A stretch of 64,000 bases of DNA from Bacteroidales bacterium (GTDB lineage Bacteria; Bacteroidota; Bacteroidia; Bacteroidales; WCHB1-69). The notes under the pieces were generated by a model. It saw only the letters and a program-made list of their open reading frames with translations. It searched no databases and had not been told where the DNA came from. Positions 59,221-64,000 of the stretch are shown in pieces. Each line of letters opens with the position of its first letter. Positions within the stretch are counted from its first letter, which is position 1. The stretch covers positions 1 to 64,000 of the forward strand of contig JAEETJ010000008.1 of the NCBI GenBank assembly GCA_016290295.1, read 5' to 3'. The translations under genes and the position numbers were made by a program.

Positions 59221-61875
59221 TTAAAGAATTCCCATACGTTGAAGTATAACTTTCAGTTCTTCAGAGGTTTTCACTTTCACCTCACGGGGTTTTCCACTCC
59301 GTTCTGCCGGACCGACAATGCCAAATTCCTCCAACTGGTCCATGATACGCCCTGCCCTATTATACCCCAGTTTCATTTTTCGCTGAATGCTTGAGGTTGA
59401 GCCCTGCTGTGTTTGCACCACCAAGGTAGCCGCATCCATGAAGAGCGGGTCAATCTCATCCGAGTCGAAATCGTCACCGCCGTCAGAGCCGCGGTCATCT
59501 GATGCTTCTTCCGCCACTTCAGGCAAGAGGAAGGGTTCGGGATAAGCCTGTTGTTCCTCGATAAAATTGACTACACGTTCCACTTCGGGGGTATCGACAA
59601 ACGCGCATTGCAGACGAATAAGGTCGCTACCTGTGGAAATCAGCATATCACCCTTACCTATCAGCTGGTTGGCACCGCTACCATCGAGGATGGTACGCGA
59701 GTCAACGATGGAAGTAACACGGAACGCGATACGAGCGGGGAAGTTGGCCTTGATGATACCTGTGATAATGTTGACAGATGGACGCTGGGTAGCGATAACC
59801 AAATGGATACCGATAGCACGTGCCAGCTGGGCCAGACGGGCGATAGGCATTTCCACCTCACGGCCCGCCGTCATGATCAGATCACCGAACTCATCTATAA
59901 TCAACACGATATAGGGCAGATAGCGGTGGCCGAATGCGGGAGAAAGCTTGCGTGCGCAGAATTTCGCGTTGTATTCCTTGATATTTCTTGTTTTTGCGAT
60001 TTTCAGCAGGTCATAACGCTGATCCATCTCGGCACAAAGCGAATTCAAAGTACGCACCACCTTCTTGGTATCGGTAATAATAGCCTCTTCCACATCCGGA
60101 AGCTTTGCCAAATAATGATTTTCGATGGCTGAATAAAGGGTGAATTCCACTTTCTTGGGATCCACCAACACAAACTTCAACTCAGATGGATGTTTGGTAT
60201 AAAGCAGAGATGTGATAATGGCGTTCAAGCCCACAGATTTACCCTGACCAGTTGCACCTGCCATCAGTACATGCGGCATTTTGGCCAAATCCACCACAAA
60301 CGGCTCATCGCTGATGGTCTTACCCAAGGCAATCGGCAGCTCATACTTGTTGTTCTTGAACTTGTCGGAAGCCAGCACATCCTTCATCGACACGATATTC
60401 GGCGACTTGTTCGGCACTTCAATACCGATGGTTCCGCGACCAGGAATAGGAGCAATAATACGGATACCCAAGGCAGCCAAGCTCAATGCGATATCATCCT
60501 CCAAGTTCTTGATTTTGCTAATACGAACGCCTTCCGCAGGCACAATTTCATACAAGGTAACCGTCGGTCCAACCGTAGCTGTGATATTTTTGATGCTAAT
60601 TCCGAAATTATTCAGGGTTTGTTCAATACGCACCTTTTTCTCGGTCAATTCTTTACGCATCTGCTCTTCATTAGCTTCCTTGGCAGGATAATCATTCAAT
60701 AGGTCCAAGGACGGGAATTGATAGAAGGACAAATCCTTTCTGGGGTCATAATCTTCCAAAGGTTCCTCGGCAACACCAGTTTCAGCATTTTCAGAACTTT
60801 CATTTTCAGCATCAGTGGGTTCAAGTACCTCTTCTTCCACTCCTGGGAAGAGCTCATCCGCGGTTTTTTCGCCACCGCCCATCTTCACCTCAAAAGGAAC
60901 TTCCTCAAACTTCTTTTGTTCCTTTTTATGGGACAACAATTCGGCAAAACCATCATCCTGCACCTTTTCCTCCTCGACTTTATCTTCTTTTTCCGTAGGC
61001 TCAAAATGGAATACATTGCCACGATACTCGTCGCTCAGCTCATTCTTATTGGTGATATACAAATCCGACAATTTGGTATCCTCCGTCTGGGGTTCAAACT
61101 TAACCTCTTCCTCCTCCTCGTCGCGGCTAAACCATCTTTTTCTTTTCTTTTTATTCTGATTATCCACCACTTCATTCGCATCATTGGCACCAGACTGAGC
61201 TCTTTTAGGCAGACGCAACTTCAAGAAATAGCTCATGGAGAAATTATAACACAAAATCAGCAGGATCAGCAACAAAGCAATCAAGATGAGGATTGCCACC
61301 CAGCGACCTGTAGCAGAAACCAGCAGATTGGAAAAGTAAGTGCCAAAATTACCAGCCAAGAACTCATTGTCGGAGCTATAGACAAACACACCCAAAGTCA
61401 ATGACAGCCATGCCATGGTCAGCAGTGTAGCCACTGTGGTGCGGAACAACGGGAGTGGAGTTTTGGAGAAAGTGAGCCGGATACCATAGAGGAAAAGCAG
61501 GAAGGCAAAACCGAGTGAGAAAATTCCCATGCAACAATCCACAAAGAAATAGGCCAAGTGAGCGCCCAAAGTACCTGCCACATTACCGGGGGCTATATGT
61601 CCAGACACATGTGAGAGGTCGGCCTCATGATGAAAGAAATAAGAGACAAGTGACACCAGCAACAGCACGGCAAAAAGCATCAGCAGCACACCATATACTT
61701 GCATAGCGCGCGGTCCGAAAATTCCACCACCAGAAGAAGTTGATGAGGATTTTTCTTTCCCTTTCTTTGAATTTTTCCTTTCTTTTTTCCCTTTGCCAGA
61801 GGACTTTTGGGAGACAAGTTTTGCGGTCTTCACCTTGTTCACCACAGGCTTCGGCTTTTTGTTGGCGTTATACAT
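59221..61875 (-). CDS. ftsK: DNA translocase FtsK/SpoIIIE
   Basis: 884 residues. A basic Lys/Ser-rich N-terminus (1-50), four membrane helices (about 55-215), an acidic linker (about 235-400, many Glu/Asp), then the RecA-like motor with Walker A GATGQGKSVGLNAI, Walker B IVLIIDEFGDLI, and a C-terminal gamma winged helix (LGYNRAGRIMDQLEEFGIVG) that reads KOPS. It segregates chromosome ends through the septum and activates XerCD. Own promoter at 61911; followed by lolA. Confidence 0.96.
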   Translation of the reverse strand: MYNANKKPKPVVNKVKTAKLVSQKSSGKGKKERKNSKKGKEKSSSTSSGGGIFGPRAMQVYGVLLMLFAVLLLVSLVSYFFHHEADLSHVSGHIAPGNVAGTLGAHLAYFFVDCCMGIFSLGFAFLLFLYGIRLTFSKTPLPLFRTTVATLLTMAWLSLTLGVFVYSSDNEFLAGNFGTYFSNLLVSATGRWVAILILIALLLILLILCYNFSMSYFLKLRLPKRAQSGANDANEVVDNQNKKKRKRWFSRDEEEEEVKFEPQTEDTKLSDLYITNKNELSDEYRGNVFHFEPTEKEDKVEEEKVQDDGFAELLSHKKEQKKFEEVPFEVKMGGGEKTADELFPGVEEEVLEPTDAENESSENAETGVAEEPLEDYDPRKDLSFYQFPSLDLLNDYPAKEANEEQMRKELTEKKVRIEQTLNNFGISIKNITATVGPTVTLYEIVPAEGVRISKIKNLEDDIALSLAALGIRIIAPIPGRGTIGIEVPNKSPNIVSMKDVLASDKFKNNKYELPIALGKTISDEPFVVDLAKMPHVLMAGATGQGKSVGLNAIITSLLYTKHPSELKFVLVDPKKVEFTLYSAIENHYLAKLPDVEEAIITDTKKVVRTLNSLCAEMDQRYDLLKIAKTRNIKEYNAKFCARKLSPAFGHRYLPYIVLIIDEFGDLIMTAGREVEMPIARLAQLARAIGIHLVIATQRPSVNIITGIIKANFPARIAFRVTSIVDSRTILDGSGANQLIGKGDMLISTGSDLIRLQCAFVDTPEVERVVNFIEEQQAYPEPFLLPEVAEEASDDRGSDGGDDFDSDEIDPLFMDAATLVVQTQQGSTSSIQRKMKLGYNRAGRIMDQLEEFGIVGPAERSGKPREVKVKTSEELKVILQRMGIL

Positions 61876-61910
61876 AAACTACAATCCTTCTAAAGTAATT
61901 AAATATCTTA

Positions 61911-61918
61911 CAAAAATA
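61911..61918 (-). promoter_or_regulatory. -7 box for ftsK
   Basis: Minus-strand TATTTTTG, 35 bases before the ATG at 61875. Confidence 0.6.
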
Positions 61919-62020
61919 CTTCTTTTTGTCATGACAAATTATTTTAATAAGAAAAGAATATTAACAATAATATGTTGGAAATTTCGTTATCTAATGCAAA
62001 AGAAATTAGAGGACTAATCG

Positions 62021-62028
62021 TATTTTTG
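62021..62028 (+). promoter_or_regulatory. -7 box for the Tol/Exb operon
   Basis: TATTTTTG, 17 bases before ATG 62046, so a leader of about 12 bases; divergent from ftsK. Confidence 0.6.
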
Positions 62029-62045
62029 TCAAAATTTTCCAGATT

Positions 62046-62738
62046 ATGAACTATCTAACATTATTACAAGCAGAAATTCCCGTCAGCGAGACCGTGACGG
62101 AGGCGACAGAACACCAACTCAGCATTTTCCAACTGGTTTTTGATGTCAACAGCTTATGGATCATGATACCTCTTATCATCATGCTGTGCTTGGCCATTTA
62201 CATATTTGTAGAGAGAATGCTGGTGCTGGATAAAGCCAGCAAGGAAGACCGTAATTTCATGAACAACATCCGCGATTTTATCCATGACGGCAAGATTGAG
62301 TCGGCAGTAGCTTTGTGCAAAGGCAACGACACTCCCCTGGCCCGCATGATTGAGAAAGGTTTGTCACGATTGGGCAAGCCGCTCAATGATATTGCCGCAG
62401 CCATCGAAAACACTGGCAAGTTGGAAATCCAACGCTTGGAAAAACGAGTATCCATTGTGGGTACCATCTCCGGTGCAGGTCCCATGTTGGGATTCTTGGG
62501 TACAGTTGTAGGTATGGTCATTGCCTTCCACAACATGGCCGCCAACCCCAACAACTTGGATGTAAGCACATTGTCATCAGGTATTTACACCGCAATGATC
62601 ACTACTGTAGGCGGTTTGATTGTGGGTATTATCGCTTATTTCTTCTATAACATTCTGGTCAACAGAATTTCCAATGTAGTGTATATGCTGGAGGCCAAAT
62701 CCACCGAATTCATGGACCTGTTGCACGAGCCCATGTAA
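62046..62738 (+). CDS. MotA/TolQ/ExbB family proton channel
   Basis: 230 residues. Three membrane helices: one near residue 40-60 (LWIMIPLIIMLCLAIYIFVE), and two in the C-terminal half (GAGPMLGFLGTVVGMVIAFH and TAMITTVGGLIVGIIAYFF), the latter with the conserved Thr and Gly residues of the proton path. The cytoplasmic loop LEKRVSIVGTISGAGP is typical. With the next gene it forms the pentamer-dimer motor for TonB- or TolA-like proteins. Confidence 0.93.
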   Translation: MNYLTLLQAEIPVSETVTEATEHQLSIFQLVFDVNSLWIMIPLIIMLCLAIYIFVERMLVLDKASKEDRNFMNNIRDFIHDGKIESAVALCKGNDTPLARMIEKGLSRLGKPLNDIAAAIENTGKLEIQRLEKRVSIVGTISGAGPMLGFLGTVVGMVIAFHNMAANPNNLDVSTLSSGIYTAMITTVGGLIVGIIAYFFYNILVNRISNVVYMLEAKSTEFMDLLHEPM

Positions 62739-62827
62739 TTTTTCAATGTGCAAATTAGTTAATTAGCAAATGTGCTAATTATTAATTTGCTAATTTGCTA
62801 ATTTACAAATTCACTAATTTTATCAAG
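62739..62827. repeat. Octamer-type repeat TTTGCTAA
   Basis: TTTGCTAA twice in tandem, flanked by related words (TTAGTTAATTAGCAAA and TTTACAAATTCACTAA) between the TolQ- and TolR-like genes. Confidence 0.7.
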
Positions 62828-63268
62828 ATGAATATACAACTGCAAAATAAACAGAACGTACAGTTCAATTCGGCCTCCATGTCGGACTTGGTGTTCCTGT
62901 TGCTGATATTCTTCATGATCACCTCGACGCTGGTGGCACCAAATGCCATCAACTTGCTGCTGCCGCGGAGCAATTCGGGCAAACAGCTGGCCTCAAGAAA
63001 TATTGAGGTGTACATTGATGCTGAGAAGAACTACTATGTGAACCCCCAAAGTCATCAGTCGGCCCCCATCGCATACGAAGAGCTGTTGCCCGCTTTGCAG
63101 GATGCCGCTGCTAACGACAAATCGGAGAACAAAGCCATCGTGCTACGTGCCGACAAGACCGTGCCTATTGAAAATGTGGTGGCGTTGATGGATGTGCTGA
63201 ACCAGCTGAATGACGAATTTGAGGAAGCGGACCGATATAAGATTGTGCTGGCGACAGAGGCGAAATAG
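62828..63268 (+). CDS. ExbD/TolR family biopolymer transport protein
   Basis: 146 residues from ATG 62828 (the frame extends to 62795 through the repeat). Short cytoplasmic head, one membrane helix with the conserved Asp near its start (ASMSDLVFLLLIFFMITSTL), then a periplasmic domain (INLLLPRSNSG, IEVYIDAEKNYYVNPQ, VLRADKTVPIENVVALMDVLNQL). It is the stator partner of the TolQ-like channel. A second copy of such a protein often follows in Bacteroidota, but here a TonB-like gene comes next. Confidence 0.93.
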   Translation: MNIQLQNKQNVQFNSASMSDLVFLLLIFFMITSTLVAPNAINLLLPRSNSGKQLASRNIEVYIDAEKNYYVNPQSHQSAPIAYEELLPALQDAAANDKSENKAIVLRADKTVPIENVVALMDVLNQLNDEFEEADRYKIVLATEAK

Positions 63269-63540
63269 GTAGAAGGTAGAAGGTAGAAGTTTGCGGTGGA
63301 ACCGCAACCGCCGCATAGAATGGAGGTTCCGCCAGATACGCAGGTAGAAGGTAGAAGGTAGAAGTTTGCGGTGGAACCGCAACCGCCGCATAGATGAACA
63401 GGATACAGGGGACAGATATAAATTGCGGTGGAACCGCAGCCGCCGCATAGAGGAACAGGATACAGGGGACAGATATAAATTGCGGTGGAACCGTAAAGAT
63501 TACAGGATTACAGGATTACAGGATGATGGATGTTAGATAA
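63269..63540. repeat. 29-base hairpin unit and GGTAGAA / GATTACAG arrays inside the Tol operon
   Basis: The unit TTGCGGTGGAACCGCAA plus CCGCCGCATAGA starts at 63291, 63366, 63423 and (truncated) 63480. The first 17 bases are a perfect hairpin (stem of 7, loop GGA). GGTAGAA is repeated in tandem before copies 1 and 2, and GATTACAG three times after copy 4. There is no gene in this 300-base gap. Confidence 0.9.
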
Positions 63541-63570
63541 TTTCCCGCAGGGAATTAATACCAATGGATA

Positions 63571-64000
63571 ATGGACCAAGAGAAAAAAAATAAAATCATA
63601 TCGGCAGGGGTGACGGCCATCACCATGTTGTTATTGATGGTTTTCATGATCTGCTGTGGTTTCACGGAGATGGTGCCACCACCACCCGCCAAGAAAGCCA
63701 TCTTAATCGAGCTGACCTCCGGTGGAGGTGGCGGCGGTGGCGTGCAAGCCTCACAACACAAGACACAGCCCGCCAGCTCATCAGTACCCGTAGCCACACA
63801 GAACGCCGAGGAAGCTCCTGTCATTAGCGGCACACACAAGCCGAAGACCACTGCGGAAAAGACTCCCGTAGTAGAAGAACCCAAACCTGATGTAAATGCG
63901 GCCTATAGGCCCGGACGTGGCGGTGGCAGCGGCGGAGGTAGCGGCACGGGCAGTGGCAGCGGTTCTGGCAGCGGACTCGGTCCCGGCACGGGAGGAGGCT
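63571..64000 (+). CDS. TonB/TolA-like energy transducer, N-terminal part
   Basis: The frame is open from ATG 63571 to the right edge (143 codons visible). One membrane helix with a short basic head (VTAITMLLLMVFMICCGF), then PPPPAKKAILIEL, a Gly-rich stretch of seven Gly, a Ser/Thr/Pro/Lys-rich region (KPKTTAEKTPVVEEPKPD), and from about residue 110 a long Gly/Ser low-complexity run. The plan is that of a TonB- or TolA-like protein whose C-terminal TonB domain should lie outside the window. It completes the TolQ/TolR/TonB-like set. Confidence 0.75.
   Translation, partial: MDQEKKNKIISAGVTAITMLLLMVFMICCGFTEMVPPPPAKKAILIELTSGGGGGGGVQASQHKTQPASSSVPVATQNAEEAPVISGTHKPKTTAEKTPVVEEPKPDVNAAYRPGRGGGSGGGSGTGSGSGSGSGLGPGTGGG

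Noticed and set aside
63143..63448. 101-codon minus-strand frame with repeated RRLRFHRK
   Set aside because: Made from the repeated hairpin units; a repeat artefact and not a protein.
63291..63500. CRISPR-like repeats of 29 bases
   Set aside because: Spacing is irregular, spacers are themselves repeats, and only four copies exist without cas genes.
1..64000. tRNA, rRNA, riboswitches and insertion sequences
   Set aside because: Intergenic regions were read for cloverleaf-like stems, conserved riboswitch cores and transposase frames; none could be supported.

Overview
The window comes from a Bacteroidota genome, most likely order Bacteroidales. The evidence is the promoter box TAnnTTTG in front of many genes, lipoproteins and SusC-like outer-membrane logic, C-terminal Por/T9SS sorting tails (27152, 30370, 33321), a TamL-type lipoprotein, FISUMP and BspA-type proteins, and weak or absent Shine-Dalgarno sites. 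A type IX secretion system must therefore exist elsewhere in the genome. No rRNA, tRNA, CRISPR array, transposase or prophage was recognised.

Layout. 1-1000: end of a BspA-like repeat protein and an unknown gene. 1042-6450: a visibly GC-rich block with two flavin enzymes, a secreted amidohydrolase fused to a quinol-monooxygenase-like domain, and an EmrA/MFS efflux pair. 6524-7902: small lipoproteins. 8087-10379: a GT4 glycosyltransferase overlapping a secreted esterase. 10573-11361: FISUMP lipoprotein. 11628-15952: a sodium-pumping acyl-CoA decarboxylase operon (carboxyltransferase, OadG-like subunit with a lamin-tail domain, biotin carrier, membrane beta subunit). 16041-21935 (minus strand): DUF2147, a TlpA/outer-membrane pair, a CPBP protease and a second carboxyltransferase whose C-terminal biotinyl-like domain has lost the biotin lysine. 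22159-27042: D-Ala-D-Ala dipeptidase, a polyferredoxin membrane protein, two lipoproteins and MsrA. 27152-35387: envelope and secretion region with three T9SS-tailed proteins, a TonB-dependent receptor, an AraC regulator and a C10 protease. 35421-44478: many small single-function genes, including two membrane paralogues of unknown function. 44530-47771: FMN reductase, a repeat-rich gap, M28 peptidase. 47820-53397 (minus): a YbhGFSR-like ABC exporter with the ATPase split into two genes. 53547-61875 (minus): polyferredoxin, RecD-like helicase overlapping TamL, LolA, FtsK. 62046-64000: TolQ/ExbB, TolR/ExbD and the start of a TonB/TolA-like protein, cut by the window edge.

Between the genes there is a second layer of structure. 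Many gaps carry degenerate tandem repeats whose unit is almost always seven bases but whose word changes from site to site (ATTCAAA, GGTTACA, GTTTAGT, TTAATAG, TTTTCAG, ATTATCA, GGGTTAG, GGTAGAA). Others carry strings of small hairpins joined by a constant word (CTCCCC or CCCTACATT) or a 29-base unit inside the Tol operon. At three places an intrinsic terminator runs straight into the next TAnnTTTG promoter. These intergenic modules, the twin palindrome at 26103-26162 and the paralogous membrane pair are the least explained parts of the window; none of the gene clusters can be called a new system from sequence alone.
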